From assembly GCF_009982895.1 (NCBI RefSeq), contig NZ_WXZL01000008.1, positions 1-64,000 of the forward strand: a stretch of DNA of 64,000 bases, given 5' to 3'. How positions within the stretch are numbered: the first letter of the stretch is position 1; the number at the start of each line of letters is the position of its first letter. Made by a program: the position numbers and the translations under genes. The DNA is from Deinococcus alpinitundrae. GTDB lineage: Bacteria; Deinococcota; Deinococci; Deinococcales; Deinococcaceae. Below, in pieces: positions 18,962 to 28,766 of the stretch. A model generated the notes under the pieces. The model worked only from the letters and a program-made list of their open reading frames with translations. It was not told the DNA's origin and did no database searches.

Positions 18962-19901
18962 AGTGAACCCTCCGGTTGCCGTAACGAAACTGCATCACGG
19001 TGATGACGCCCACCATGATCAGCATCAGCACGGCCTCAGCGGCGGCCACGCCAGTTTTGAAGTTGCGAAAGCCGTCCTCATAGAGCTGGTAGATCAGGAA
19101 GGTGGTGATGCCGGTCTGGCCGTAGACCGGGCCGCCACGCGTGAGGATATCGACCAGGCCGAAGCTGTCGAAGAGGGCGTAGATCAGGTTGGTGAACACC
19201 AGAAAGAACGTCATCGGCGAGAGCAGCGGGAAAATCACTTTCCAGTAGGCCTGCCAGCCGGTCGCGCCGTCGATGGCGGCGGCCTCGCTGACCTCGCCGG
19301 GAATGTTCTGAATGGCCGCCAGATAAAAGACCACGTTGTAGCCCAGCCCCTTCCAGATGGCGGCCAGCACCACCAGCCCGAAGGCCAGCAGCGGGTTGTC
19401 GAGCCAACGGGGGCGCACCCCGATCAGCGACGACAGCACGTTGTTGATGACGCCGATTTCCGGGTTGAACAAGAACAGCCAGATGGTGCCCGCGATGGCC
19501 GGGGACAGGGCGTAGGGGTAGATCAGCATCAGGCGGTAGAACTTGGCTCCGGCAATCGGGCGACTGGCCAGCCAGGCCAGGCCCATCGCCAGCAGGAGCC
19601 CCAGCATCACCACCAGCGCGCAGTAGATGAGCGTCTGCAAGATGACCTGGTGGTAGACCGGGCTCGACAGCAGCTCGGCGAACTGTCCCAGGCCCTCGAA
19701 GGTTTCGTTGCCCAGAATGATGTTGGCGCGGTATAAGCTCAGGCGCAGGGTGCGCACCGCTGGGTAATACAGGAACACGGCCAGAATGATGAAGGTGGGC
19801 AGCAAGAAGAGCCAGGGCAGCACCGGGCTTTTGAAGGTGGCCCGTTCCTGCGGCTCGGCGGCAGCGGCAGGCGGGCGGGGGCGGCGAGAGATCAAGCTCA
19901 A
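18951..19901 (-). CDS. ABC transporter permease, MalF/UgpA-like
   Basis: A 316-residue permease with a basic cytoplasmic N-terminus, six membrane helices and the EAA-loop sequence GEVSEAAAIDGATGWQAY near residues 200-217. It pairs with the MalG-like gene. A GC-rich hairpin lies between it and the upstream binding-protein gene, as in many importer operons where the binding protein is made in excess. No ATPase gene is present nearby, so a shared MalK/UgpC-like ATPase elsewhere must power the system. Confidence 0.85.
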   Translation of the reverse strand: MSLISRRPRPPAAAAEPQERATFKSPVLPWLFLLPTFIILAVFLYYPAVRTLRLSLYRANIILGNETFEGLGQFAELLSSPVYHQVILQTLIYCALVVMLGLLLAMGLAWLASRPIAGAKFYRLMLIYPYALSPAIAGTIWLFLFNPEIGVINNVLSSLIGVRPRWLDNPLLAFGLVVLAAIWKGLGYNVVFYLAAIQNIPGEVSEAAAIDGATGWQAYWKVIFPLLSPMTFFLVFTNLIYALFDSFGLVDILTRGGPVYGQTGITTFLIYQLYEDGFRNFKTGVAAAEAVLMLIMVGVITVMQFRYGNRRVHYGA

Positions 19902-19947
19902 GGGGCGTTCCTCCGGTGAAGCGAGCAGCTGGGCGAGAACGGGGAGA

Positions 19948-19971
19948 ACCCCCCGGAGCGAATCGGGGGGT
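19948..19971 (-). terminator. Intercistronic hairpin downstream of the binding-protein gene
   Basis: A perfect 8-bp G-C stem (19948-19955 with 19964-19971) without a T-run. It likely stabilises or partly terminates the upstream transcript rather than ending the operon. Confidence 0.6.
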
Positions 19972-20009
19972 CTGGCGAGAGAAGCTGGTGTGCCCGGTTC
20001 AGCTCAGGA

Positions 20010-21302
20010 TTACTTGAAGTTCTTGTTGTAGTCGGTCAGTGCCGCGTTGATCTGGTTGGCAGTGTCGCTCAGTACAGCGTCCACGCCCTGACCGCCGGTG
20101 ACCTTCTGAAGGCCCTGCTCCATCAGGGTGCGGGTCTGGATCGCCACACCGTTGAGCGCGCCCGCGCTGGCGGGGTTGGACTTGGTCGCCAGCAACTGGT
20201 TGAAGGCCGTGATCTGGAGCGGCGAACTGGTAAACCAGCCCTGGCCCCGCAGCGCCGTGATGCTGGTGTTGCGCACCGGGTAGTAGCCGGTGAGTTTGTG
20301 CCAGTCCGCCATGTTCTTGGTGTTGGTCATGTAGAGGGCAAAGTCGAGCGCGGCCTCGGCCTGGGGCTTGCTGAGGTTTTTGGGAATCCACAGCGAGGCG
20401 CCGCCGATGACCACGCCGTTGCGCGCCGTGCCGTCGGGAATCGGGAGCACGCTGACGCCGAGCTGGAAGCCCGCCGTCTTGGCCGCTGCGATCTGGTTGC
20501 CCAGGTCGGCGGTGCTGTTGATGGTGAAGACGGCGCGCTGGTTGCTGAAGATGGCGTTGGTGCCGTCGGTGTCGGCCAGCTTGCCGGTGTTGGTGAGGTA
20601 GCCCTTGTCCTGGAGGTCTTTGAAGAACTGAAAAATCTTCTTGCCAGCCGCGCCGTTGAGGGTGGTGGCGGTGGCGCGGCCCGCGCGCCCGTTGCTATTG
20701 TTGAACAGCAGGGCATTTTGCTCGGACATCCACTGCTCAACGAACCAGCCGTAGAGCGCCAGGCTCATGCATTTGGTGTCGGGCAGCGCCACCTTGATCT
20801 TGGCGCAGGCGCGCAGTACGCCGCCGAAGGTCGTGGGCGGGGTGGCGGCACTCAGGCCCGCCTTGGTCATCAGGTCCTTGTTGTAGTACAGCACCGGCGA
20901 GGAGCTGTTGAACGGCAAGCTGTTGACCTTGCCGTTGATGGTGTAGTAATTGATGACCGGCTTGATGTAATCGCCGAAATCCACGCCCTTGACACTGCTG
21001 ACCGGCTGGAACATGCCCGAATCGAGCGCCAGCTGACTGCCGACCTCAAAGATCTGCACCAGGGCCGGGGCCTTGTTCTGGCGGGCGGCCAGAATGGTGG
21101 CCTGGAGTGAGTCGTTGTAGGCGCCCTTGTAGCTCGGGACCACCGTCACGCCGGGGTGCGCTTTGTTGTACTCGTCGGCACGGGCCTTGATCCAATCGCC
21201 GCGCTTGGCATCGCCGAACGAGTGCCAGAATTCAATGGTCGTCTGGGCTGCCGCCGTCTGAAGCCCGCTGCCGAGGGCCAGCATCAACATCAATCGTTTC
21301 AT
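20010..21302 (-). CDS. Extracellular substrate-binding protein 1, UgpB/sugar type
   Basis: A 430-residue secreted binding protein. Signal peptide about residues 1-19 (MKRLMLMLALGSGLQTAAA), with no lipobox Cys. Mature protein begins QTTIEFWHSFGD, typical of cluster B (family 1) binding proteins such as UgpB. It shares long identical stretches with the neighbouring second binding protein (FWH.FGDAKRG, KVNSLPFNSSSPVLYYNK, DFALYMTNTKNMA). AGGAG lies just before the ATG. A 180-base gap without a strong terminator separates it from the upstream paralogue. Confidence 0.87.
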   Translation of the reverse strand: MKRLMLMLALGSGLQTAAAQTTIEFWHSFGDAKRGDWIKARADEYNKAHPGVTVVPSYKGAYNDSLQATILAARQNKAPALVQIFEVGSQLALDSGMFQPVSSVKGVDFGDYIKPVINYYTINGKVNSLPFNSSSPVLYYNKDLMTKAGLSAATPPTTFGGVLRACAKIKVALPDTKCMSLALYGWFVEQWMSEQNALLFNNSNGRAGRATATTLNGAAGKKIFQFFKDLQDKGYLTNTGKLADTDGTNAIFSNQRAVFTINSTADLGNQIAAAKTAGFQLGVSVLPIPDGTARNGVVIGGASLWIPKNLSKPQAEAALDFALYMTNTKNMADWHKLTGYYPVRNTSITALRGQGWFTSSPLQITAFNQLLATKSNPASAGALNGVAIQTRTLMEQGLQKVTGGQGVDAVLSDTANQINAALTDYNKNFK

Positions 21303-21482
21303 ATCGCTCCTTTCTCACCCGGCCAGCGACCAATTGCCCCTTCGCCCGGAGTGAGTCCCGGATGAGGGTAGGTAGTGCAGGTCAGGTGATTGTCAGTCAC
21401 TTTATCCTGACACAACCGCCGCAGGCTAGGTGTTCACCGTTGATGTCTGGCCCAGGTCAGCCCAATGCTGAGTGCTCGGTGC

Positions 21483-22775
21483 TTACTTGAAGTTGGCGTT
21501 GTAATCGGCCAGGGCGGCGTCCGCGCGGGCCTTGGCCTCGCTCAGCGCGTCGTTGACCGGTGTACCGTTGAGTACTTTTTGCAGCGCCTGCTCGGTAATC
21601 TTGCGGGTTTCCGGTCCCGCACCGTTGAGTGCACCTGCCGTCGCCGGACTCGCCACGGTATCGGTCTGCTGATTGAACGCCACGAGTTGCAGCGGCGCTT
21701 TGGCAAACCAGCCCTGCTCCTTGAGCAGATTGATGCTGCTCTGGCGCACCGGGTAATAGCCGGTCAGCTGGTGCCACGACGCCATGTTCTTGGTATTGGT
21801 CATGTAAAGGGCAAAATCGAGTGCGCCCTCGGCCTTTTCCTTGCTCAGGTTCTTGGCAATCCACAAGCTTGCGCCACCCAGCACCACGCCGTTGCGTTTG
21901 GTGTTGTCGGGAATCGGTAGCCGGGCCACGCCCAGCGAGAAGCCCGCGCGCTTGGCCGCGTCGGAATTGTTGCCGATCTTGGAGGTCGAGGTGATGTGAA
22001 ACACCACCTTCTGGTTGTTGAAGATGGCGTCGGAGCCGTCGTAGTCTTCCAGCTTGCCGGTGTAGGAGTAATACTTATTGTCCTGCAAGGTCTTGAAGAA
22101 ATTGAAGATGGTCTTGGCGGCGGCGCTCTCTAAGTTGCTGGTGGTGGCCCGCCCGCTGCGGCCATTGTCGTTGTTGAGGATGGTCTGGCCCTGCTCGGCC
22201 AGCCAGTTCTCGATGAACCAGCCGTTGATGCTCATCCCGAAGCAGCTCGCGCCGATGTTGGCGGCCTGAATCTTCTTGCAGTCGCTCAGGAGCGCCCCGA
22301 AGGTGGTGGGCGGTCTGAGCGGATTGAGCCCGGCCTTTTTCATCAGAGTCTTGTTGTAGTACAGCACCGGCGAGGAGCTGTTGAACGGCAAGCTGTTGAC
22401 CTTGCCGCCGATAGTGTAGAAGTTGATGACGGGCTTGATGTAGTCCGAGAAATCGACGTTCTTGATGGCGCTGACCGGTTGAAAGACGCCGGAATCGAGG
22501 GCGAGCTGGGAGCCGCCCTCGAAGATCTGGGAGATGGCGGGGGGGTTGCCCTGGCGGGCGGAGAGGATGGTGGCGGAGATGAGTTCATTGTCGCCGCCCT
22601 TGAAGGCGGGCACCACCTTGAGATCGGGGTGGAGCTTGTTGAACTCGTCGGCGCGGTCCTGAATCCAGCCGCCGCGCTTGGCGTCGCCGAAGGTGTGCCA
22701 GAACTCGATGGTCGTCTGAGCTTGGGCGAGCTGCGCGGCACTGCCGAGCGCCAGCATCACTATCATTCTCTTCAT
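21483..22775 (-). CDS. Extracellular substrate-binding protein 2, paralogue of the adjacent gene
   Basis: Also 430 residues, with signal peptide MKRMIVMLALGSAAQLAQA and the same UgpB-like core. It matches binding protein 1 through most of the length, without gaps at the N- and C-terminal ends, so the pair arose by tandem duplication. Differences concentrate in the middle (about residues 170-260), which forms part of the ligand cleft in this family, so the two may have different specificity. A purine-rich GGGGAAGG precedes the ATG. Confidence 0.87.
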   Translation of the reverse strand: MKRMIVMLALGSAAQLAQAQTTIEFWHTFGDAKRGGWIQDRADEFNKLHPDLKVVPAFKGGDNELISATILSARQGNPPAISQIFEGGSQLALDSGVFQPVSAIKNVDFSDYIKPVINFYTIGGKVNSLPFNSSSPVLYYNKTLMKKAGLNPLRPPTTFGALLSDCKKIQAANIGASCFGMSINGWFIENWLAEQGQTILNNDNGRSGRATTSNLESAAAKTIFNFFKTLQDNKYYSYTGKLEDYDGSDAIFNNQKVVFHITSTSKIGNNSDAAKRAGFSLGVARLPIPDNTKRNGVVLGGASLWIAKNLSKEKAEGALDFALYMTNTKNMASWHQLTGYYPVRQSSINLLKEQGWFAKAPLQLVAFNQQTDTVASPATAGALNGAGPETRKITEQALQKVLNGTPVNDALSEAKARADAALADYNANFK

Positions 22776-22852
22776 CCTTCCCCTTTTCTCTGTATGGTTA
22801 CTGAGGCATACTTGACTTCTTTACTCTGGTCTGGGCACAACTGAGCAAATAC

Positions 22853-22883
22853 AAAGGCCAGCCCAATGTCTTGACTGGCCTTT
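22853..22883 (-). terminator. Hairpin upstream of the second binding-protein gene
   Basis: A perfect 9-bp stem (22853-22861 with 22875-22883) is followed on the minus strand by TTTGTATTTG. It likely ends transcription from the phosphodiesterase gene. Confidence 0.6.
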
Positions 22884-22922
22884 CAGAGTAGCGGCTGTCT
22901 GTTTATGCTGTTCTAGGATTCG

Positions 22923-22955
22923 TTACAGACTCTGCCTTATTTTATGTGTCTGTAA
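22923..22955 (-). terminator. Second hairpin after the phosphodiesterase gene
   Basis: TTACAGAC at 22923-22930 pairs with GTCTGTAA at 22948-22955 across a 17-base AT-rich loop, seven bases past the gene's stop codon. Confidence 0.4.
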
Positions 22956-22961
22956 TCCGGC

Positions 22962-23651
22962 TCAGTGCTCGTCGCGCGCCGCCAGCAGCACCTCGGGCAC
23001 GTCACCGATCAGGGCAGAAACGCCCAGGTCCAACAGCCGCCGACCTTCCCCGGCGTCATTGACTGTCCAGGTGTTGACCCGCCAGCCTTCCTGCCGGGCG
23101 GTGTCCATGACTTCCGGCGTCACGAGGCTGAAATGTGGGTGGAGTGCGGCCACCCTCAGCCGCCGGGCGATGGGCGGCACCAGCGCGCAGCCGCCGATCA
23201 CGTAGGGCCGGTGGTACAGAAACCCGCGCTCGATTTGCGGAGCGTGCTGCAAGGCCGCCAGTAGTTGTAGCGGGCTGAACGAGCTGACCAGGACCTGCTT
23301 GGCCAGGCCGTAGGCGCGAATAAGGTCCAGGGTTTCCTCGACGCGTCCGTCACCCTTGCCGAGTTCGGGCTTGATCTCGATGTTGAGGTATGCCCCGGTC
23401 TGGGCGGCCCAGGCCAGCACCTCGGGCAGCAGCGGCACGTGGTCGGGCAACTCGGCGCGGCTGAGTGTGCCCAGCTTGCGGCCGTCCTTGAGGTGCGGAT
23501 CGTGGCAGATGACCAGCCCGCCGTCACCCAGCCGCCGCACATCGGTTTCGATGCCGTCCAGCCCGGCGTCCAGCGCGGCCTGAAAGCCGATCAGCGAGTT
23601 TTCGGGATGCAGGCGGGGCGTGCCCCGGTGGCCGAGCAGCAGTGGCGTCAT
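22962..23651 (-). CDS. Glycerophosphodiester phosphodiesterase
   Basis: Hydrolyses glycerophosphodiesters to glycerol 3-phosphate and an alcohol. From the ATG at 23651 it has 229 residues, the usual size for cytoplasmic UgpQ-type enzymes, and begins with the diagnostic LLLGHRGTPRLHPENSL (catalytic His-Arg and Glu) followed by GIETDVRR and HDPHLKDG; EIKPEL follows. An upstream in-frame extension to 23747 would overlap the divergent dxr start, so it is rejected. Placement beside a UgpB-like importer suggests uptake and hydrolysis of lipid head groups. Confidence 0.88.
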   Translation of the reverse strand: MTPLLLGHRGTPRLHPENSLIGFQAALDAGLDGIETDVRRLGDGGLVICHDPHLKDGRKLGTLSRAELPDHVPLLPEVLAWAAQTGAYLNIEIKPELGKGDGRVEETLDLIRAYGLAKQVLVSSFSPLQLLAALQHAPQIERGFLYHRPYVIGGCALVPPIARRLRVAALHPHFSLVTPEVMDTARQEGWRVNTWTVNDAGEGRRLLDLGVSALIGDVPEVLLAARDEH

Positions 23652-23746
23652 GCCCTCAGGGTAAACCGTCTGGGCCGATCTGGGTCGACTGGCTTCGTCA
23701 TGCATGCGCCCATCCTGCCCGCGCAAATGCGGCAGACTGATCGGCA

Positions 23747-24916
23747 ATGTACCTGACCCTGCTCGGCTCCACCGGCTCCATCGGTACCCAGACGCTCGAC
23801 GTCATTCGAGAGCGCGGCGACACGGTGGCGGCTCTGGCGGCAGGCCGCAACCTCGACCTCCTTGAAGCCCAGGTGCGTGAGTTTCGTCCCCGGCTGGTCA
23901 GCGTGGAGCAAAGCGTGCTGCCTGAAGCCCGTGAACGTCTCGGTTCGCTGGCCCGCGTCATCGCCGACCCTGCCGAGGTCGCTGTTCAGGACGCCGACGT
24001 GTGCGTCAATGCTATGAGCGGCCTCAAGGGTCTGGCGCCCACTCGCGCCGCCCTGGAAGCGGGCCGGGCGGTGGCGTTGGCGACCAAGGAGGCGATGGTC
24101 ATCAGTCACCATCTAATCTGGGAAGCGGCGGCGCGCGGTGGCGGGCGCATCGTGCCGGTGGATTCCGAGCATACCGGCGTGTATCAGGCGCTGACCGGCG
24201 AACATCTGGACGACGTGGCCGAGCTGATTCTGACCGCTTCGGGCGGTCCCTTCCGGCAAGGCCCCGCTGATCTCAGCCAGATCACCCCCACGCAGGCGCT
24301 GAGGCATCCCTCGTGGAGCATGGGCCGCAAGATCACCATTGATTCGGCCACCCTCTTCAACAAGGGGCTGGAGGTCATGGAGGCCGCCAGCCTCTACGGC
24401 GTGCCAGTGTCGCAAGTCGGCGTGCTGGTGCATCCGCAGAGCATCGTGCACGCGCTGGTGCGCTTCCGCGACGGCAGCCTGAAGGCCCAGCTCGGTCCCA
24501 CCGACATGCGCCTGTCGATTGCCTACGCCATCGACGCCGCGCCCAGCGGCATGCGCTTTCCCGGCGACGTGCGCGGCGCGCGGCGCAGGGGAGAGGTCGC
24601 CGGGCATCTGGGCTTTGATCTGACCGGCCAGCTGGAATTTTCCGCTCCTGACCTGACCCGCTTTCCCTGCCTGGGGCTGGCCTACCGCGCCGGGGCAACG
24701 GGCCAGCTCGCACCCACCGCCCTCAATGCCGCCGACGAGGTGGCGGTGGACGCTTTTCTGGACGGCCAGCTCAGTTTCCTGGGCATCGCCAGGGTGCTGG
24801 AAACCGTGCTGGACGAAGCGCCGGGCGGCCAACTCACCTGGGACACGCTGGCGCAAACCGACACCTGGGCACGGCGCCGGGCCACCGAACTGATTGGGAC
24901 TGAGGTAAAACTGTGA
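23747..24916 (+). CDS. dxr: 1-deoxy-D-xylulose 5-phosphate reductoisomerase
   Basis: Second step of the MEP isoprenoid pathway; NADPH-dependent. The 389-residue protein begins [19 protein letters not shown] (NADPH-binding GxxGxxG) and contains the active-site [11 protein letters not shown] and LTASGGPFR segments and [18 protein letters not shown]. The ATG at 23747 gives the family N-terminus directly; CAGACT eight bases upstream may be its -10. It is followed by rseP ten bases later, the common dxr-rseP pair. Confidence 0.96.
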   Translation: MYLTLLGSTGSIGTQTLDVIRERGDTVAALAAGRNLDLLEAQVREFRPRLVSVEQSVLPEARERLGSLARVIADPAEVAVQDADVCVNAMSGLKGLAPTRAALEAGRAVALATKEAMVISHHLIWEAAARGGGRIVPVDSEHTGVYQALTGEHLDDVAELILTASGGPFRQGPADLSQITPTQALRHPSWSMGRKITIDSATLFNKGLEVMEAASLYGVPVSQVGVLVHPQSIVHALVRFRDGSLKAQLGPTDMRLSIAYAIDAAPSGMRFPGDVRGARRRGEVAGHLGFDLTGQLEFSAPDLTRFPCLGLAYRAGATGQLAPTALNAADEVAVDAFLDGQLSFLGIARVLETVLDEAPGGQLTWDTLAQTDTWARRRATELIGTEVKL

Positions 24917-24926
24917 GGACAACACC

Positions 24927-26054
24927 ATGAGTTTTTTTCAAGGCATCGCTTCGGCGCTGACCCCCGCCGGGCTGCTGTGGACTTTGCTGATCATCACCGT
25001 CGCCACCTTTTTGCACGAGCTGGCGCACTACGCGCTGGCCAGAAGGCAGGGCGTCAAGGTCAATTCGTTTTCCATCGGCATGGGGCCAGTCCTGGCGCGG
25101 CGGATGTGGCGCGGCACCGAATGGCGCTTGAGCCTGCTGCCGATCGGCGGCTACGTCGAGATCGACGGCATGGCTCCCGACATCGAGGGCGACTCGGTGC
25201 GCGCGCCCACGCGCGGGTTCGCGGCGCTGGGCGCACCCGGCAAGGTCGCGGTGCTGCTGGCTGGGCCGGTCATGAACCTGCTGGTGGCGTTCCTGATCAT
25301 TACGGCCACCTTGAACGCCAACGGCCTGAGCACACCCGTCAATACCCAGATCAGCATTTCGCAGGTGCTGCCGGATTCGCGGGCGCAGGCGCTGGGCCTC
25401 AAGGTGGGCGACACCATCACCGCCATCGATAATCAGCCGCTGCCGGAAACCTACCAGGACGCCGGGCAGGTCAAACCCGGCTGGCAGCGCCTGGCCTCGG
25501 TGCTGGCTGTCAGCGGGCCGCACACCCTGACGCTGGAGCGGGCCGGTCAGCTGGTGCAGGTACCGTTTACCTGGACGGCCAGTGTGGGCGGCGTGCAGCA
25601 AAAGCTCGGGGTCGCCTACGGCCCTGGCCTCAGCACCACGCCGCTGAACTTGCCTCAGGCCGCCTCGCAGGCCGGAAAAACCCTGGTGGGTGCCGTGCCG
25701 CAGGTGCTCAACGCCTTCAAGAACCTGTTCGTCCGCTTCTTCACCCTCAACCTCAAGACCGATGAGGGCGTGGTCGGGCCGGTTGGCACGGTGCAGGTCG
25801 TGTCTCAGGCGGCCAGTCTAGGCGGCTGGACGCTGCTGGGGATCGCGGCGGCCATCAACCTCAGCCTCGGGTTTTTCAATCTGCTGCCGATTCCGGGCCT
25901 CGACGGTGGGCGCATTTTGCTGGTCATCGTCGGCGTGCTGCGGGGCCGTCCGCTGACCTTCGCCCAGGAACAGGTGGTCACGGCGGCGGGCTTCGGCCTG
26001 GTGATGCTGCTCACCGCCTTTGTGCTGGTGCGCGATCTGGCGCGGTTTTTCTAA
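24927..26054 (+). CDS. rseP: Site-2 membrane metalloprotease, RseP family
   Basis: Intramembrane zinc protease that cleaves membrane-bound regulators or signal-peptide remnants. The 375-residue protein has the HELAH zinc motif in its first helix (about residue 29), a single PDZ-like domain (about 120-210), and the third zinc ligand in IPGLDGGRIL (about residue 325). E. coli RseP has two PDZ domains; this shorter form with one is typical of Gram-positive and Deinococcus proteins. Cotranscribed with dxr. Confidence 0.93.
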   Translation: MSFFQGIASALTPAGLLWTLLIITVATFLHELAHYALARRQGVKVNSFSIGMGPVLARRMWRGTEWRLSLLPIGGYVEIDGMAPDIEGDSVRAPTRGFAALGAPGKVAVLLAGPVMNLLVAFLIITATLNANGLSTPVNTQISISQVLPDSRAQALGLKVGDTITAIDNQPLPETYQDAGQVKPGWQRLASVLAVSGPHTLTLERAGQLVQVPFTWTASVGGVQQKLGVAYGPGLSTTPLNLPQAASQAGKTLVGAVPQVLNAFKNLFVRFFTLNLKTDEGVVGPVGTVQVVSQAASLGGWTLLGIAAAINLSLGFFNLLPIPGLDGGRILLVIVGVLRGRPLTFAQEQVVTAAGFGLVMLLTAFVLVRDLARFF

Positions 26055-26081
26055 AGCCGTACGGACCCGGCCGAACCCGTA

Positions 26082-26582
26082 CTACCTGAGCCGTTCCCAG
26101 CTTGCCCGTTCTTCTTCGGTGGGCCGCTGAAACCTGGGGATCATCTCTTCCAGTTGGGCCGCGCTGATCGGCACGTCGCCCACGCCGAGCCGCCCATTGC
26201 GGGCCTCGACCCGGCGCATCAGCTCTTCGTGGGGCACGTCCAGAAAGCGGAAGTCGACTCTTGCTCCCAGTGCTCTGGCTCTGGCGCTGTAGTCCTCGCG
26301 CTCCGAGTGTCCCCACAACCCGTAATCCAGCACCACGTTCACGCCCAAGCTCAAGGCCCGCGCTCCCAGGGTCCACAGCAGGGTTTCGACCACTTCTCGT
26401 TTGTCGCCGGATTCGCCCCAGCCGAACAGAGGCATCATCCAATCGTCCTTGGTGAGGCGCAGGGCATGGTGCTCAAGCTCTAGCGCCCTGGCGAGCGTGG
26501 TCTTTCCGGAGCCGGGCAGGCCGACCATGACAAAGAGAGTCGGCAGAGTGGCCGGCTCTGTGTGCTGTTTAGTGTGACCCAT
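26082..26582 (-). CDS. P-loop kinase-like ATP-binding protein
   Basis: A 166-residue protein with Walker [12 protein letters not shown] at residues 19-29 and a LTKDDWM switch-like segment at about 39-45, in the AAA_33/predicted kinase group that includes gluconate kinase-like and antibiotic phosphotransferase-like enzymes. Substrate unknown. Its ATG begins immediately after the metG stop codon (TAAATG), so it is probably translated by coupling from the metG transcript. Confidence 0.75.
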   Translation of the reverse strand: MGHTKQHTEPATLPTLFVMVGLPGSGKTTLARALELEHHALRLTKDDWMMPLFGWGESGDKREVVETLLWTLGARALSLGVNVVLDYGLWGHSEREDYSARARALGARVDFRFLDVPHEELMRRVEARNGRLGVGDVPISAAQLEEMIPRFQRPTEEERASWERLR

Positions 26583-28598
26583 TTACCTCACCTTCGTTCC
26601 GCTCGGCAAATCCAGCCCCGTGCCCAGCAAGTCCAGCTTGCCCTCGGCGTCCTCAGCGGCCAGAATCATGCCCTGCGACTGAATGCCGCGTAGCTTGGCG
26701 GGCTTGAGATTGGCGACCAGCACCACCTTGCGCCCCACCAGGTCTTCCGGCGCGAACCACTGGCGGATGCCGCTGACGACGGTGCGCTCCTCATCGCCCA
26801 GCCTCACCGTCAGCTTGAGCAGCTTGTCGGCCTTCGCCACCGCCTCTGCCGCCACGACTTCCACGATGCGGAGATCAATCTTGGCGAAGTCGTCGATGCT
26901 GATCAGGTTGTCTGAGTCAGCCTCCGGCGTAGCTGCGGCGGGCCTGGTGGGCATTTCCGAGGTCATGGGCTGCTCCTTCTTTTCTTTTTCTGGCTGGAGC
27001 TTTTCGGACTGGGGTTTGGTTTGGGCGGGAGGCGCGGCGTCAGTGGGCTCGCCCTTCGGCTCTGGTTTGGGAAACAGCACTGGCCCGCCCGGGATCTGTG
27101 TTCCGGCGGCGATCAGGCCCCAGGCGGGCGTCAGGGTGTAGCTCTGGCCGCCTAGTCCGAGCTGGATTCTGAGCTCGCGGGCCTTGCTGGGAATGGCCGC
27201 TTCCAGTGCCACGCTCGCCACCCGCAGGCCCTCGGCAGCGGTGTAGAGCACGGTATCCAGCCTCCCGGCGTCGCCCGGATTCTTCGCCAGTGCCCAGGGG
27301 GCACTCTCGGCGATGTAGCGGTTGAGGTCGCGCACGAACTCCATCGCGGCTTCCAGCGCCATATTGACCTTAAGGTCGCGCACCAGGCCCATGATCCGCT
27401 CCGGCAGGCCCAACGCCGCCGCCCTGATGCCCTGCTCGCGGTCATTGAGTGCCCCGGCAGCGGGCAGCACACCGCCCCGGTACTTCTGAATCATGCTGAC
27501 GGTGCGCGAGAGCAGATTGCCCAGGTCGTTGGCGAGGTCGGCGTTCTGGCGGTTGATCAGGATGCCCTCGCCGTAGGGGCTGTCGGCGCTGAGGGTCGCC
27601 TCGCGCAAAATGGTGTAGCGTACCGCGTCCACGCCGTACGCGCTCACCAGCGCTTCGGGGTCGATGGCGTTGCCCAGCGACTTGCCCATCTTGCGTCCGT
27701 CCTCGGCCAGGATGTGCGCGTGGACGACCAGTTTCTGGTAGGGAGCGACGCCCGCCGCCCGCAGCATGGTGGGCCAGAACACCGCGTGCGGTTTGAGGAT
27801 GTCCTTGCCGATGACGTGCCAGGCATGGTCGAACAGCTCCGGGCGGCCCTTGCTGCTGGGGGCCGAGAGGTAGTTCAGCAGGGCATCAAACCACACGTAG
27901 GTCACATGATCGGCGTCCCAGGGCAGCTCGATGCCCCACGGCACCCGGCTCTTGGGCCTGGAAATACTCAGCGGCCCGATGGGTTCGCGCAGCATCTCGA
28001 TGACTTCGTTGCGGTAGCCGCTCGGCTGAATGAACTCCGGGTGCGTCTGGATGTGCTCCAGCAGCCAAGGCTGATACTTCTCCATGTTGAAGAAGTAGTT
28101 GGCCTCGCGCCGCAGTTCCGGCGGGTCCTTGTCGCCGGGAAAGCGCTTGACCCCGTCCGGCCCGGCCACCAGTTCCTTCTCGGTGACGTAACGCTCGGCC
28201 CCCACCGAATACAGGCCCTCGTACTCGGCGAAGTAGATGTCGCCCGCCTCGTAGACGCGCTGCAACACAGCCTGTACATACGTCTTGTGTCTGGTTTCGG
28301 TGGTGCGGATGAAGTCGTCGTAACTGATGTTGAGCCGGTCCCACAGGCCCTTGAAGGCCCGCTGCGACAGGTCGTCGACGAAGCGTTGCGGCGTCTGTCC
28401 GGCCTTGGCGGCGGCCTTGCTGATCTTCTCGCCGTGCTCGTCGGTGCCGGTCACGAAGTACACGTCGTACCCGGCCAGGCGGTGATAGCGCGCAATCGCG
28501 TCGGTCAGGATCTTCTCGTAGACGTGCCCAATGTGCGGCGCACCGTTGGCGTAGTCGATGGCCGTGGTGATGTAAAAGGGTTCTCTGGCTGTGGACAT
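26583..28598 (-). CDS. metG: Methionyl-tRNA synthetase
   Basis: Charges tRNA-Met in the cytoplasm. The 671-residue protein has the HIGH motif in [13 protein letters not shown] (residues 15-27), the KMSKS-equivalent RKMGKSLGN, an anticodon-binding helical domain, a Pro/Glu/Lys-rich linker (about 510-560), and a C-terminal EMAP/Trbp111-like tRNA-binding domain ([11 protein letters not shown] to the end). The zinc-knuckle region has lost its cysteines: [16 protein letters not shown] stands where Cys-x-x-Cys is usual. AAGGAG precedes the ATG. Upstream is a candidate Met/Cys leader peptide with a terminator. Confidence 0.96.
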   Translation of the reverse strand: MSTAREPFYITTAIDYANGAPHIGHVYEKILTDAIARYHRLAGYDVYFVTGTDEHGEKISKAAAKAGQTPQRFVDDLSQRAFKGLWDRLNISYDDFIRTTETRHKTYVQAVLQRVYEAGDIYFAEYEGLYSVGAERYVTEKELVAGPDGVKRFPGDKDPPELRREANYFFNMEKYQPWLLEHIQTHPEFIQPSGYRNEVIEMLREPIGPLSISRPKSRVPWGIELPWDADHVTYVWFDALLNYLSAPSSKGRPELFDHAWHVIGKDILKPHAVFWPTMLRAAGVAPYQKLVVHAHILAEDGRKMGKSLGNAIDPEALVSAYGVDAVRYTILREATLSADSPYGEGILINRQNADLANDLGNLLSRTVSMIQKYRGGVLPAAGALNDREQGIRAAALGLPERIMGLVRDLKVNMALEAAMEFVRDLNRYIAESAPWALAKNPGDAGRLDTVLYTAAEGLRVASVALEAAIPSKARELRIQLGLGGQSYTLTPAWGLIAAGTQIPGGPVLFPKPEPKGEPTDAAPPAQTKPQSEKLQPEKEKKEQPMTSEMPTRPAAATPEADSDNLISIDDFAKIDLRIVEVVAAEAVAKADKLLKLTVRLGDEERTVVSGIRQWFAPEDLVGRKVVLVANLKPAKLRGIQSQGMILAAEDAEGKLDLLGTGLDLPSGTKVR

Positions 28599-28706
28599 GG
28601 AAGCGCTCCTTCTGAGGCCCGTGAAGGCGTAGCGTGAACAGGATAGCGGGTAGGCCGTGGAAGGGAGGCGGTGCAGGGTGCGGGAAGGCTTCTGTGCGTT
28701 TCGCCC

Positions 28707-28748
28707 AAAAGAGAGCGGGCCTTTCCCCTCTTCGGAAAAAGCCCGCTC
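28707..28748 (-). terminator. Attenuator terminator in the metG leader
   Basis: On the minus strand, GAGCGGGC pairs with GCCCGCTC and the helix continues inward through seven more pairs (some G-U) to a five-base loop; the stem is followed by TCTTTT. It lies 18 bases after the stop of the leader ORF and about 110 bases before metG. Confidence 0.8.
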
Positions 28749-28766
28749 ACCACCGCCCCGCAGCGG

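Noticed and set aside
18086..22775. Maltose importer (malEFG)
   Set aside because: The fold class is shared, but the neighbouring glycerophosphodiesterase and UgpB-like binding proteins favour a Ugp-type role; maltose remains possible, so no mal symbols are given.
22962..23747. Longer reading of the phosphodiesterase gene
   Set aside because: It would start on the divergent dxr start codon; the family N-terminus begins at 23651.
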